Shown here piece by piece: positions 28,203 through 38,950 of a DNA stretch of 64,000 nt. The number at the start of each line of letters is the position of its first letter. The first letter of the stretch is position 1. The stretch covers positions 62,001-126,000 of the forward strand of contig OW568869.1 in the NCBI GenBank assembly GCA_938743325.2. Direction: 5' to 3'. This stretch comes from Pycnococcus provasolii. Taxonomy: Eukaryota > Chlorophyta > Pseudoscourfieldiophyceae > Pseudoscourfieldiales > Pycnococcaceae. The notes under the pieces are model-generated. The model worked only from the letters and a program-made list of their open reading frames with translations. It ran no database searches and had not been told where the DNA came from. The position numbers and the translations under genes were made by a program.

Positions 28203-30224
28203 TCAGTAAGCCTCCGCTCGCAATATGAGCTTCGGAGCCTTCAACACCGGCATGGCTAAGTGCGGAGCGTCGTGCGGGAAAACAAACAGGCGGCCACGAC
28301 GTGGCATCGCCTCGTCGTATGTTCCTTCGCAGCACGAAGTGCAAGCACTGCGGTACAAGCGATGTAATTCGCCAGCATTCGTTGCCGGCGCCGTCTCTTC
28401 GTTGAATTCGTGCACTTTCGGAAGCTTCTTCAGCATCACCGTCTCGCCGCCGCTATTCGGCCCGCCCGTCAGGTAGATGATCAGTGTGTGCGTCGTGTGC
28501 ATCCCCGTCTCGTCGCACTTCTTGCTGAGATCCGTGTGAGGAACAAGCTTGCCGCCGTCGCACTCGTACACGAGGAATTTCATATTCGGCTGAACTGCGC
28601 TGAGCGGGAATTTCGGGTCCATCGCGCGCGCGCCGGCGAGAGCCGATGCAATTCCACGGCTGACGATGCCCGTGGCGTCGAAGTACGAGATCCGAATGGC
28701 GTCAGTGTTTCCCGATCCACGGCCGCGACCTTCTAGTCGTGCACAATGGCGTGGCAGCGAATTGCCCATCGCCTCCAGTGCAGCGAGGAACGCCTCGTCA
28801 AAGATACCGTCAACCTCGTACGTCGGGTATGCGAGGCTATCTACCGGTGTATTCAACAGGCGAATCGCACTGGACGTGCTGCGTCCTGGCTCTGACCTGG
28901 ACAAGGCGCGCTGGCACGCTTCCGCCGCACCGCGAGGCTCTGCCACGCCTGCTGTCGACGCCGAAGTCTTTGAACGACTGCTCCACTGCTCTGCTGATAG
29001 ATCTCCGGTCCACTCGTCAATCACAGCCAGCGCCTGTGACGCCGACCGACTGGAGGCGGCGTCGCGCGCAGCGTGTCCGCCGTTATCCACCTCGTCGAGC
29101 TGCGCACCGCATCGCAGAAGCAGCCGCACGGCGTCCGCATGATCGTACGCGGCAGCGATGAGTAGCGGCGTGCGCCCGGCGTCGTCGCGGCAGCAAATAT
29201 CACAACCCACCTCAATGAGCGCGGCAAGCCGGTAGACATCTCCGGTCGATGCTGCGTCGAACATGCGCTCGTCTCGATGTGCTCGAGTCAAGCCGAGGTG
29301 CTGCCGCTGCGCGAGGTGATGCGGCAGCGCCGTGAAATGCAGCTTTTCCTTAGCCCTCGGTGTCTCGTTCACGACGTCGTAGCGTGCACGCGACCGCCTC
29401 GCAATTTCCTCGGGCGGTAGACTTTCCTCCTCCTCGTGATTGTTGTTGTCGCCGTTGCCGTCGAAGTGTGGCATGAGCGTTGCCGCATCTGGCGGCACGT
29501 CGGCTAAGTTGCGTGCGCTCGCAGCTCGCGGACAGCACGGGCAACCTACCCACACCTTTTGCGCTAGCATGAGCCGGCGTCTCGGCGCCAGCGTCATGTC
29601 GAGCTTCGACGCGCCGCAGTTGTTCCAGCAACAAGCTTCACACGCAACGTGTTTTTTGCAACGGTACGCGACGCCCGCTTTCGGCTTGTCGGCGCCGCAG
29701 AAGACGCATGCGCCGAGAGCGTCGCGATCCTCGAGTGATCTCCACCTGAGCCTTGCGTCGATGATCTCCATGATGTGAAACGACATTTGAGCGTCGCCTG
29801 CGTTAGCCACGACGAGGCGCGTTGCGTCAAGGCGAGCCGCCAGCGCTTCGTCCGGCGGCGGCGCGTCGACTCGCCACGTCGGGTCCACACCGGCGCGCAT
29901 CAGCTGGTTCACCACCCCGGAGTGCCCTCGTCGCACCGCCTCCTCGATCAGAGTTCTTCCCTCGAGCTCGGCAATCGCACCATCCACGTCAAGGCAGGAC
30001 AGCTTTTCGATGCCAAACTCGCCCTCGCGGCGAGTTTGCTTCACAGCTTGCAGAAGAGCTTCCAGGACGGAGGCGGGCGGCGGCAACCTCTCGGGCGCGG
30101 GTGGCGGTGCGTGGTTTGCGACGTACGGAAAGTAGTCCAGCAGAGAGGCGCGTGCCGCCATTATGGACTTGTAGAGGCGGCGGCGGCGCGCCTGCCTGCC
30201 GCCGTCGCGACCGCCCTTCGGCAT
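28203..30224 (-). CDS. Ankyrin, cysteine-rich zinc module and prolyl-4-hydroxylase-like oxygenase fusion (673 aa)
   Basis: ATG at 30224. Two ankyrin-like units lie at about 75-145. A Cys/His-rich module follows at 173-231 (CVFCG, RCKKHVACEACC, CPCC), probably binding zinc. More ankyrin repeats lie at about 315-395 (AGRTPLLIAAAYDHADAVRLLL). The C-terminal 150 residues are a prolyl-4-hydroxylase-type 2-oxoglutarate/Fe(II) domain: H563-T-D565, distal H655 in HLAMPV, and a basic residue near 669 (KLILRAEAY) for 2-oxoglutarate. No signal peptide, so it is probably cytosolic. This order of modules is not one I know. It converges on the TRAF1-like gene, 143 bp away. Confidence 0.82.
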   Translation of the reverse strand: MPKGGRDGGRQARRRRLYKSIMAARASLLDYFPYVANHAPPPAPERLPPPASVLEALLQAVKQTRREGEFGIEKLSCLDVDGAIAELEGRTLIEEAVRRGHSGVVNQLMRAGVDPTWRVDAPPPDEALAARLDATRLVVANAGDAQMSFHIMEIIDARLRWRSLEDRDALGACVFCGADKPKAGVAYRCKKHVACEACCWNNCGASKLDMTLAPRRRLMLAQKVWVGCPCCPRAASARNLADVPPDAATLMPHFDGNGDNNNHEEEESLPPEEIARRSRARYDVVNETPRAKEKLHFTALPHHLAQRQHLGLTRAHRDERMFDAASTGDVYRLAALIEVGCDICCRDDAGRTPLLIAAAYDHADAVRLLLRCGAQLDEVDNGGHAARDAASSRSASQALAVIDEWTGDLSAEQWSSRSKTSASTAGVAEPRGAAEACQRALSRSEPGRSTSSAIRLLNTPVDSLAYPTYEVDGIFDEAFLAALEAMGNSLPRHCARLEGRGRGSGNTDAIRISYFDATGIVSRGIASALAGARAMDPKFPLSAVQPNMKFLVYECDGGKLVPHTDLSKKCDETGMHTTHTLIIYLTGGPNSGGETVMLKKLPKVHEFNEETAPATNAGELHRLYRSACTSCCEGTYDEAMPRRGRLFVFPHDAPHLAMPVLKAPKLILRAEAY

Positions 30225-30393
30225 GGCGCAGTGGCGTGGGTCGAGTGGAAAATGACCGGTGACAACAGTTCACCCCTTCCCGAATCCCCCAACTTATCTT
30301 AACTCGGGGTTCCAATCAGAATATTTAGCTATGTTGGTATTATGTTAAGACACATCTATTTTTACTTTTCATAAAGGTGGCACTCGCGTCATG

Positions 30394-32265
30394 TCATGTC
30401 GCGGACGCTGCTGCGCGCGAGTCCATATTCGGGAGGCGCTTCGCAATCAAGTCGCTGATCGCCTTGCTCATCTTCTTCGGGTAGGTGGCAGGACCATAGT
30501 GGTGAAATTGCCAGATTTTCTCCAGCGCGTAGGTGCCGCCAGCTCCTGAGCTCGCCAGCTGCACCTCAGCCTCGAAATCTTCGTACAGATCCGCGCGGAA
30601 GCGACTCTCGAGGCCGTAGGCGTAGAAACGAAAGAGGCACTCGTAGCCGTACACGCTTCCACCAACCGCATCCTCGCGAGCGAGCTTGCGGAACTCCAGG
30701 TACGTGTCGCGATGAAAGTGGTCGCGAAGGAAGCCGCTGAGGAAGCGGTATAGTGTGTGCATGAGAGGGCTTTTGCCTGGTTTTCTGCTCGCGCGCTCCG
30801 CGAGCGCGCGGCTGCGGAACTGCGTGTATGGCTCACTCTTCACGCCGGGAGGTAACGACGGGTCTGGCGCGTCGCGCCATGTCCACTTAGGATCGTCCTT
30901 CCCGCCGCCTGTGGGGTCGTACAGATACATGCCATCGCGCAGGGCACCCGCGAGCTGCTCTGCCGCCCCCTCCGCTCCAAGGTTAGATGCCGGCGGTGCC
31001 GTGGACACGTCGCCTGACGCTCCTTGGTGGAGCAGGATGGACAGGCGCGCGAGATCCGCGTCAGCGAGGTCGCGTCCCGAGACGGGGACTGCGGCTTCTG
31101 GCGCCGACGTGACGTCGGGCGAAACAGCAGCCGCGTTCCCGCCAACCTCTCCCTCGTCGACCGGCGCACCCGCAGCAGCAGCCGCGGCGGAAACCTCGGC
31201 GTCGTTGCCCTCCACAGCTGGTGACGGCGCGGCGACGGGAATCGTCGCGGCGGGAGGCGGGGCGTTGGGCAGGACGAACGCCATCCAGTCGCCCATCTTG
31301 CGCAGGCGAGATCCATCCGGAGACACCTCAACAGCGAGGCTTCCCACGAGGCTCTCGACGACGGTTGCTGGATCGCCACCCATCGCGCGGAGGCGGTTGA
31401 AGTTGCAGATGGCGGAGACGGGAACGAATCCGTCTGCAGTCATCTGGCTTCGCAGGAAAAAGTCATGGCCCAGGTTGTACGGTGAGAAGTAGTACTCCAC
31501 CTGCTGCCTCACCATCAGAAGCTGGTGAGCACGCTGCGGTGCGGGCATGCTGGCCATGGCATTCGGCGGCGGCGCACCCGAAACACCGGGCGGCATGCCC
31601 GTCGGCGATCCGGGCGATCCAGCACCGCCGCCGTTTGGCGCGGCTCCCGGCGGCATAGCACCTGGCGGCGGAGCCGTGACGTTCGGCGGCGCGGCGCCGT
31701 ACGGGAACGGCATCGCGTACGGGAAGGGGTATGCGTACGGGAATGGCATCGCGTACGGCGGCATGCCACGAGGCGGCGCGCCGCGATAACCCATCTGCTG
31801 CTGGTTGGCGCCAGGTCCCATATTCGGCCCGCCTCGTCTACCGCCGTAGTTGCCATTTTGCCAGTTGCCTCGGTTGCCTCCTCGACCACGTCCGCGACCG
31901 CGACCGCCTGTGGTGTTGTTGCCACCTCGCTGCTGCTGCGGTTGCTGCTGCTTGTGATGGTCTGAGTTGCCGTTTTGGAGCTGTGCGGCGGCGGAGGGAC
32001 TTCCGTTGGTGGTGGTGGTGGTGGTGGTGGTGGTGGTGGTGTTATTGTTGTTGTTGTTGTTGCTGCTGCTGCTGCTGCTGCTGTTAGAAGAGGTGTCGCC
32101 ACCGCTTGCCGAGGCAGGAGCAGGCGCAGCATTGTTGTTGGTGGTGCTATTTTGCTTGGCAGCGACGGTGGTGGCGATCGTCGCCGTCGTCGTCGTTGAC
32201 TGTGCTGCTGCTGCTGCTGCTGGTCCATTGGCAGTTGTTGCTGGTGGTGTTGTGGGATCCGACAT
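30394..32265 (-). CDS. LARP1: La-related protein 1 (623 aa)
   Basis: ATG at 32265. A long low-complexity leader (Ser, Asn, Thr runs, then RGG-like and Gly/Met/Pro-rich sequence) precedes the La motif at about 240-330, with [20 protein letters not shown]. The C-terminal DM15 region, about 465-605, includes [33 protein letters not shown] and [19 protein letters not shown]1 binds the cap and 5' TOP motif of mRNAs for ribosomal proteins through DM15. La motif plus DM15 separates LARP1 from other La-related proteins. It is shorter than land-plant LARP1. Single exon. Confidence 0.95.
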   Translation of the reverse strand: MSDPTTPPATTANGPAAAAAAQSTTTTATIATTVAAKQNSTTNNNAAPAPASASGGDTSSNSSSSSSSNNNNNNNTTTTTTTTTTTNGSPSAAAQLQNGNSDHHKQQQPQQQRGGNNTTGGRGRGRGRGGNRGNWQNGNYGGRRGGPNMGPGANQQQMGYRGAPPRGMPPYAMPFPYAYPFPYAMPFPYGAAPPNVTAPPPGAMPPGAAPNGGGAGSPGSPTGMPPGVSGAPPPNAMASMPAPQRAHQLLMVRQQVEYYFSPYNLGHDFFLRSQMTADGFVPVSAICNFNRLRAMGGDPATVVESLVGSLAVEVSPDGSRLRKMGDWMAFVLPNAPPPAATIPVAAPSPAVEGNDAEVSAAAAAAGAPVDEGEVGGNAAAVSPDVTSAPEAAVPVSGRDLADADLARLSILLHQGASGDVSTAPPASNLGAEGAAEQLAGALRDGMYLYDPTGGGKDDPKWTWRDAPDPSLPPGVKSEPYTQFRSRALAERASRKPGKSPLMHTLYRFLSGFLRDHFHRDTYLEFRKLAREDAVGGSVYGYECLFRFYAYGLESRFRADLYEDFEAEVQLASSGAGGTYALEKIWQFHHYGPATYPKKMSKAISDLIAKRLPNMDSRAAASAT

Positions 32266-33832
32266 GTCGAAAAGTATGGCTTGGTTGTTTTTTTGGAGGG
32301 GGAGATAGAAGTTTATGGATAAGAGAGAGAAACTGTACGTGCAGTTTGCGTAGGATATGGAAAGTCTGCGAGCCTTTTATAAGCGCGAGAGTAAGGGTCG
32401 TGTGGTGATGGTACCTAAGAACAGCACGCTGACTGATGTTCGTACAGTCCGTTTTTTTCTTTTTCTTTTTTTGCGTGTCACGCGCAGATGACTCGCTTGA
32501 AATGATCTGGCTAAATGTTAGGTCAAAGAAGCTAACGCAAATAACGCCAACGAAAAAACACCGTTCAGCGTCTTTTGACTGACTTCTACACAAAAATCTC
32601 TGTAGATGACAATGCAAGAAGAGAATTCCCTTGGAGAAACAAAACTCAAAATCCGAGCAAAAGTTCGAGGTTCACCACAGAACAAGACAATGAAAGGAAA
32701 GAACTTCTTATAAAAAATAAGCACTATGGCAGCACACACAGCGATACTACAGATGTACAGGAGCGATACAGGAGTCCTGAGAAGAAGTGTGGTACGTATC
32801 CTGTGCACACAAACTGAGACACACGAGCCGTAGATACAGGGATATGTATGGCCGACAAGACAAGACAGAGAAGCAGAGAAGCAGGCGGAAGAGGAGGGGA
32901 GGGGAGGGAGGGAAGGCGAAGCAAAGCGACGGGGAGAGGGGAGCGGCGGCTGGGAAGGGAAGGGAAGGAAGAGGGCCCCGGAGAACCCCTCCTCCCCTTC
33001 GCTTTCAGTTGAGGGAGTTCCTAGGTACGGGTAATACTGTAGGTTCGACCAAATCCCAGGTAAACTTTTAATAGCCGGTCTGTGCCTCTGTGGCTCTGTG
33101 CCTGGCAGCCTGGTAGGAAGGGCCCCTGCGAACCCCATGTGATTTCATTTCAAGATGTCCGGCATTTCAAGACGTCCGCTCGGAGTGGACCTTTCTCGTG
33201 CGTTTCGTGGGCGAGTGTGCGCCGATCGGAAGGTTGTTCGGACAAGTCTCCGGCCTGCACATACTTTACCGGTCTAACTTATCGTAGTCTGCAAAGAATG
33301 GCGCCGCCAATCTCCCTTCGGAGATACTTCAGGCTTCCCGGCCTTTTTACCTGTCTCGCCAGTGACCTGTCTCATCAACCAACGAGTATCCCGATCAGAC
33401 ATTCAGACATTCAGACAACTGAGACAAGGATAAGCGACAGGTCATCCCCACTCGCAGACTGGTAAATGTTTATGTAAACTGGAAAGGCGCATTGCCGAGA
33501 AGGCGACCAATACAGTGAGGGAGGGCCGGAGGGGAAGGTCATTATTACCATAGCACGAGTCGAGCGGCATGGAAGGGGCAAGGCCAGCGCCCTAACCCGG
33601 TTGACCGACGGTCAAGGCGAGGCATCTCGTGCGGTAGGAAGGACAGGAGAGTTAAGGTTAACACGCACTCGCAAGACGGGTGCAGACTGCAGCGGAGCGA
33701 CCCCCTCTCCCCTGTGCTGACCACCGAACGTCAACGCCTGATTTCCACGAGACGAAAACGCGCCACGACCTCCTACCGCACCACGCGGTACAGTGCGCCA
33801 AAAACAACCTTCTCCCTGTGCGTTGTTGCACG
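32266..33832. other. Long divergent intergenic region
   Basis: No gene that I can support in 1.57 kb. Frames here lack coding composition. Purine-rich sequence (about 32870-32990) gives long antisense frames. Confidence 0.5.
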
Positions 33833-34803
33833 ATGGCGCTCAAGCTTGCGACGGACGCGTCGGGGATACCAGGGGCCGCGCCGTGCTGGAACGTGCCAGG
33901 AAAGCAACACGTGCCGGAAATTGCACCAACCACGCTTGTCGGAGGTCTCGGAAACTTCTACAGCGGCACAGCAGGTACTGCGGCACCGGCAGACTCATTC
34001 TATCACGCGGTACGTACTTGTTTGTTTTGCACGACACGTCGTTGACTGTGCACAGACGGCGAACCATACACGGACAAAAAAAATCACCAAAAAAAACAAA
34101 AACTAACAAAGTCCATCCTCTCTTCCAACTCTTTCAGCATGGCGGTAATAACAGAAAAGGTTACGTCGAAGGTCGGCGGCACTACCAGGCGGTACCGACG
34201 CACGTGCAGCGTGAACCGCAGGTGGTCGCGGCGCGCGCGGAGAGCGGATATCACCTGCGTGTTGCGGGAACGGATGGGGAGTTTCGCAGGCACAGCCGAG
34301 AGGTGGCGCCGAAAGTGAAGTCGGACAGACCCGAGGGGAGGAGGAAGCTTGAGCCAGGAGAGGCGAAGTACCCCGTTGACCGACGTAGGCACGTCGGCCA
34401 GCCGGTGACGGCAGTATACGCGCCTGAGCCATCCATGCCGCGCCTGTTCCGGCCACAACAACAGTTTGCCGTTCGCGAGGATGCCACCGAGGTTGCGCTG
34501 GAGCGCATCATGCAACGCAAGCAGCGCGCGCCAAACGACCGCGACGAGCGAATTCAGGCGCGAGCCATCAAATCGCGCGTCGAACTTGACTGGGAGTACG
34601 CGCACCAAACCGTGGACACGCCCACATTCCAGCGCTTCATGACGACCGTCGCGCCACCCGCCGCGGAGACTTCGGTGCAGCGGCGGATGCGGGCGACGCT
34701 TCGCACGCAGGCGGCGGAGAGGCAGGCTGAGCTCGACTCGGTCAGGGGCCTCGACGACTGGGACCCGACGGCCACGCCGAGCGGCGAGGAAGATGCAAAG
34801 TGA
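33833..34803 (+). CDS. Unknown two-exon protein (280 aa)
   Basis: Exons are 33833-34009 and 34138-34803, with donor GTACGT and acceptor CTTTCAG; phase 0 join. Exon 1 begins MALKLATDASGIPGAAP; exon 2 begins HGGNNRKGYVEGRRHY. The product is basic, with many Arg, Pro and Val, and looks largely extended in the first half. Residues about 190-265 may be helical (EVALERIMQRKQRAPNDRDE; QRRMRATLRTQAAERQAEL). No signal peptide or membrane segment. The style recalls small axonemal or microtubule-associated proteins, but I do not recognise a family. It is followed 81 bp later by the convergent PLAC8-type gene. Confidence 0.7.
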
Positions 34804-34884
34804 AACTTTTAACCTGGCGATTACTAATTAAAAATATACTAACGCACCCTCCCTTCCTTCGTCCGTGAAACGAAGCGCCCTCGC

Positions 34885-35730
34885 TTAACCAATAATCGGC
34901 GCGCCAATGCGTAGGCGCACCTCCTTGTACTCCTGACAAGCCGCACAAGGGGTGCAGAAATACCAAGCGCCGCAAGGACAGCAACAGCTATACGTGCAGC
35001 AAGGCTTGTTGTCCTGGATGCCGTATTTGGCCATTATGCTCGTTCGGCTCCTCTGCGCGACAGCAGCGTAGGCGATTTGGACGACGAACTGAACGATGTT
35101 GCACACTCCGAAGTTCGGAGCGAACACGCACGTAGAACCAAGGCAAGCTTGACAGTTGCCCGAACCCTGGGCGACGGCGTTGGTTACGCCAAACGCAAGC
35201 AAGGCCCCGCGGTCGGGAGCTTTGCAGCAGTGGCTGAACTCGCACGGTCGCACTATTTGACCCTGTTCGTTTTCGTTTCAGTATGTTGGGGTGAGCAAAC
35301 TAACCACGAGACGCGCTGTGTTTCAAGTCTATTTCAAGGTGCTGAATCTGTGTCTTACCGTTTGCAACATCTCCATGGTGTTCGACCACAAACACGGGTT
35401 GCAACAAAAAGCCATACAGCAGAGGTCGCAAGGCGAGCAGCACTCGCCATTGCACAGTCTGTAAGAGTTGTGACGGTACGTGTGAGTACAGCAGTTTCAA
35501 GTATATATGATACCACGTGCCTTGCGCTGCTTCACTTACCCGAAGTTGAAGTGTGTTTGATCCGCGATGGTGACAGGCGCCATCACGCCAGCCATCATAA
35601 CAGGCTGGGCCATAACAGGCTGGGCCATCATAGGCTGCGCGACGTACGGCTGCTGTCCCACCATAGGCTGTGGCTGCGCGACGTACGGCTGTGGCTGCAC
35701 GCCTGAGCTGTACATGGGTTTCTCCGCCAT
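34885..35730 (-). CDS. PLAC8-type cysteine-rich membrane protein (222 aa, three exons)
   Basis: On the minus strand, exons are 35730-35540, 35458-35359 and 35262-34885, with donors GTAAGT and GTAAGA. The joins keep frame (phases 2 and 0). Exon 1 is a Pro/Gln/Val/Met repeat region (PYVAQPQP, AQPVMAQPVMMAG). Exon 2 adds ECCSPCDLCCMAFCCNPCLW, the typical PLAC8 start. Exon 3 has CQACLGSTC, a membrane-like stretch, and CCTYSCCCPCGAWYFCTPCAACQE. PLAC8 proteins include plant cadmium-resistance and fruit-weight regulators, usually at the plasma membrane. The closest subgroup is not clear. Confidence 0.85.
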
Positions 35731-36662
35731 GGAAACTATTCAACGCGAAGAATGAGGCAGGTAATGAGGCCAGGGGCAAGGCGCAAGTGCACGGTGTTGC
35801 CTACCGCGTGAAAGAAACAGGCCTTCCCACTTTCCCAGTTCCCACAACCTCTTCCCACCTACGGGTACCTACCGGTTGGTAGCCTTCCTAGTCTATGATA
35901 GGCAGCCAGGTGCGAGGCGACCCCATTAAGGTAGCTGTCGTGCGAACCAGGCGTTTTCGGCCTCTGGAGCACCCACTTACCCTAGTCTAAAACTTAGCTC
36001 GGTTCATCGTTGATTTTGTTCATCACAAGATCAAGGGATCCCGTGAAGGCGTGAACCCGAAGCTGCCCTAAGCAAGCTATGTAGTACTACTGTATCGACC
36101 CAACAACGGTCAGTCACTAGTCAGTCCCCTTTGGCTACCATATACCTTTACGGTCGTCGAAATGAGCGCACGCTCCATTTATTTCCTCATGGCCATTTCT
36201 CCACCTGTGCAGTTGCGGAGTTCTCCCAGAGACCTTTAGCAAAGTTTTTTTAAGTTTGCCGACCTGTAGCGTCGACCAGACATGTACTGTACATAGACTA
36301 TCTATCCGCCGACCTGTCAGTAACTTAGTCTAGCCTAAAAGGTAATTCTTGACCACCTCTGTCGCCATATCCTATATCCAATGAGACAGCGGAGCGTCGA
36401 GGAAAGGGTCACGGTCACGGTTAGGGTTAGGGTTAGGGTTAGGGTTAGGGTTAGGGTTAGGGTTCGGTTTTCCGTTTCTTCGTGGCGTTTTATTTCTTTT
36501 GTTTGTTTTATTTCGTCTCATTCTTCTGCTCTTGTGGCGTCCGTCGCCCGTCGCCCGTCAATACCGCCAGCGCGAGCCTTATACTGTAAGAAAAATCAAC
36601 TGTTGTGCGTGCGCGCGTCCTCGTCCTTCCTATCCTCGGTCTACGCCGTCCTGACGTTCTGT
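35731..36662. other. Divergent intergenic region with seven TTAGGG units
   Basis: No supported gene. The TTAGGG tract lies at 36419-36464. Single TACTGTA words occur around 36080-36090 and 36284-36296. Confidence 0.55.
36419..36464 (+). repeat. TTAGGG interstitial telomere-like array, seven units
   Basis: Seven uninterrupted TTAGGG units, the longest such array in the window, about 200 bp upstream of the AP-3 sigma start and reading TTAGGG on the gene strand. Confidence 0.95.
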
Positions 36663-37250
36663 ATGATCAAGTGCTTCATCGTCGTCAACAACACCGGCGT
36701 GCCGCGTCTCACGAAGTTCTACGAACACTGCGTACGTTTTTGTCTCGCTTTCTCGTCTCACTCCTTTCACAACTACTTACTTACAATGCAACGCAACGCA
36801 ACGCAACCCCTCGCAAACAATTATGACATTTCCACGAACATGCAGACGCCGGAAAGGCAGCAGGAACTCGTGCGAAACGTGTTCGAGGCGCTGCACAGCC
36901 GTGCTGATGGCTTGTGCAACTTCGTCGAGGATGCAAAGCGATTCGGCAAGGGCGTGAAGCTCATCTACAGGCACTTCGCCACGCTCTACTTCGCGGCGCT
37001 CGTTGACGAAAACGAGTCGGAGCTGGGCATACTCGACCTTATACACGTGTTCGTGGAGACGCTCGACAGCTGCTTCGAGAACGTCTGCGAGCTCGACCTC
37101 GTCTTCAACTCGGGCAAGGCGTACGCGGTGCTCGACGAAATCATCATGGCTGGCGCTGTCATTGAAACGAGCAGCCAGGCGGTGCTGCGTCGCGTCGACG
37201 AAATTGCGCGCGCCGAGCGGTTTGGCGTCGGCATTGCACACGCCAAGTGA
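36663..37250 (+). CDS. AP3S: AP-3 complex sigma subunit (157 aa, two exons)
   Basis: Exons are 36663-36731 and 36846-37250, with donor GTACGT and acceptor CATGCAG; phase 0 join gives MIKCFIVVNNTGVPRLTKFY then TPERQQELVRNVF. Conserved segments include KLIYRHFATLYFAALVDENE and SELGILDLIHVFVETLDSCF, then ENVCELDLVFN. Residues DAKRFGKGVK between these favour AP-3 over AP-1 and AP-2. The protein is the small core subunit of an adaptor complex for vesicle transport to vacuole/lysosome-type compartments. Length is normal for the family (about 160-190). Confidence 0.94.
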   Translation: MIKCFIVVNNTGVPRLTKFYEHCVRFCLAFSSHSFHNYLLTMQRNATQPLANNYDISTNMQTPERQQELVRNVFEALHSRADGLCNFVEDAKRFGKGVKLIYRHFATLYFAALVDENESELGILDLIHVFVETLDSCFENVCELDLVFNSGKAYAVLDEIIMAGAVIETSSQAVLRRVDEIARAERFGVGIAHAK

Positions 37251-37278
37251 ATGTACTGTAGAACTAACCAACCCATCG

Positions 37279-37305
37279 TAACCCTAACCCTAACCCCAAC
37301 CCCCG
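37279..37305. promoter_or_regulatory. CCCTAA telomere-like tract
   Basis: About four CCCTAA/CCCCAA units 173 bp upstream of the UIM/SIM-like gene start and just after the AP-3 sigma stop. Confidence 0.55.
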
Positions 37306-37477
37306 GGTCCCCGGAACTGGACTCGGACTCGGACTCGGAGCAGTCACTGGTCACACCACCAGAGACGTGCTCTCTTTCTTTCGGAATCCCGCCCAGCTCC
37401 GGAGAGCTCCGCCGAAGAAGTAGTTTCAGAGGTGGTTGGTTGGTACGCTCTGGGAAGCCCGCCGCTTCTGCCTCGTC

Positions 37478-38836
37478 ATGCCGCCGAAGCGCCCGCCTCC
37501 GCCTCCGCCTTCTGCTTTCCCAGGACAGGCAGCAGCTGCCAGTGGTGCGACCAAACGCGCGCGATCGTCGTCCGCATCAAAGGGGAAGGCGCCCGCGACG
37601 TTCGCGGCGACACTCGGTGCGGCAGGGTGGACGCCGGGCGGAGCGACGTTCACGTACGAGCCAGGGAACAATCCGCCGCATATGCCGGATGCCACGATGC
37701 TCGATCGACAAGGCTTCAGTATGAAGGATGCCGCGGCGGCTCTGACGCGATACTATGCCCTCGACTCAAGCAAAAAGGATTACATGGCGCTGCAGCACGC
37801 AAAGATGTCCGTCAGCAAGTACGCGGGGCTTGTCAAGACCGTCATTCAACAAATGAGCGACTTGCCGCAAACAGCGCAGAATGCGACGCGAAATCTTCAA
37901 CAGGCGCCACCACCACCGCCGCCGCCGTCGTCGTCGTCGCTTCCTGACCCTCGCATGGAAAAATGGGACGAAAGCACCCAGCTACTCGCTCGCGAGATCA
38001 AGCGGCAGGGCATGCCGTGGAATAATGCAGTGGACGCAATTATAGAGCTGCGTAGGCGGCGATTGAGCCAAGGTCGTAGCACGAGCTTGAGCTTGGACTC
38101 ACAACAGGACTACGACGAGGCCATGGAGGTGGCGTTCGACGTCGTCGACCTGACGGGTGGGTCGCGAGCGCACACGGCTGCCCACGGTGGTGGCGCGTCG
38201 AGCCATCAGGCTCACGCATCAAACAACGGCAGTCACGTCCTGAAGCCAGGTGAGGAGCCTCCGCCGCCGAAGAATGCACAGGAAGAGGAGCTGCTGCGCA
38301 AGGAGGCGGAGTACATGGCGCAGGCAATGAGAGAGAGCCTGGAGGAGGAGGAGAAGCGCAAGAAGGCGGAGCAGCTTGCGCGGCAGAAGATGACGGCGGC
38401 TGATACAGTGAAGCAGTGGCTGGAATGCGGCACGTACGCGTCGCTGAATGGGATCGTACAAGCTGCGTCGAACTTCGCGGAGCATTGCGCTGCGTGCGAT
38501 GATCTTGCACATTGTGCCGTGGATTTGGCCAAGCTCGAGCGCAGATGCAGAGACTGGTATCCGACCGTGCGCCACGGTGTGGATGCGCACTTCTCAGAGC
38601 TGGGCCGTGAGGCAATGTCTCGCTTAAAGTTGACAAGTTGCCCGGTGACCGACAAGGCTGCGCAGCACGCGGCGATCGAAGGAATCCGAGAAGCGCACGG
38701 GCGCGTCAATCAGGAGATTGCGCGCATGCCAGCAAATCCTGGGGAACTTCCTTCAATATTCATTGGCAACGCCGCGGACCAGATGGACGATGGAATCGTC
38801 GGTGAGGACGACGACGGCGTGATCATTGTCGACTGA
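37478..38836 (+). CDS. Unknown protein with UIM-like and C-terminal SIM-like motifs (452 aa)
   Basis: I chose the ATG at 37478 (MPPKRPPPPPP). The middle has a Pro-rich linker (about 145-156). A charged helix around residues 278-292, EYMAQAMRESLEEEE, fits the ubiquitin-interacting motif pattern (acidic, A-x-x-x-S, acidic). The last residues read GEDDDGVIIVD, a typical SUMO-interacting motif of four hydrophobic residues flanked by acids; another candidate is DVVDLTGG around 228-235. The C-terminal half (about 310-430) is helical with scattered Cys. No enzyme domain recognised. A reader of ubiquitin or SUMO marks is a reasonable inference. TGTAA at 38848-38852 follows. Confidence 0.65.
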   Translation: MPPKRPPPPPPSAFPGQAAAASGATKRARSSSASKGKAPATFAATLGAAGWTPGGATFTYEPGNNPPHMPDATMLDRQGFSMKDAAAALTRYYALDSSKKDYMALQHAKMSVSKYAGLVKTVIQQMSDLPQTAQNATRNLQQAPPPPPPPSSSSLPDPRMEKWDESTQLLAREIKRQGMPWNNAVDAIIELRRRRLSQGRSTSLSLDSQQDYDEAMEVAFDVVDLTGGSRAHTAAHGGGASSHQAHASNNGSHVLKPGEEPPPPKNAQEEELLRKEAEYMAQAMRESLEEEEKRKKAEQLARQKMTAADTVKQWLECGTYASLNGIVQAASNFAEHCAACDDLAHCAVDLAKLERRCRDWYPTVRHGVDAHFSELGREAMSRLKLTSCPVTDKAAQHAAIEGIREAHGRVNQEIARMPANPGELPSIFIGNAADQMDDGIVGEDDDGVIIVD

Positions 38837-38950
38837 AAACAGAATCTTGTAAATTGTTTTTTTTTCTAACAGAAATGTTTCGTACAAAAACACACAAGGC
38901 TATTGATGTTACTGTGATAGCAGAAAACAATAAGTCTTAAATAATCACAC

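Noticed and set aside
33040-33060. A GGTTCGA word that looked like a tRNA T-arm
   Set aside because: No matching stem, anticodon arm or acceptor pairing nearby; no tRNA was found in the parts I checked.
32518-33138. 206-aa minus-strand open frame in an intergenic region
   Set aside because: Composition follows simple-sequence DNA; no start context, domain or splice signals that convince.
36419-36464. A true chromosome end because of seven TTAGGG units
   Set aside because: Genes continue on both sides and similar tracts occur at many sites, so these are interstitial.
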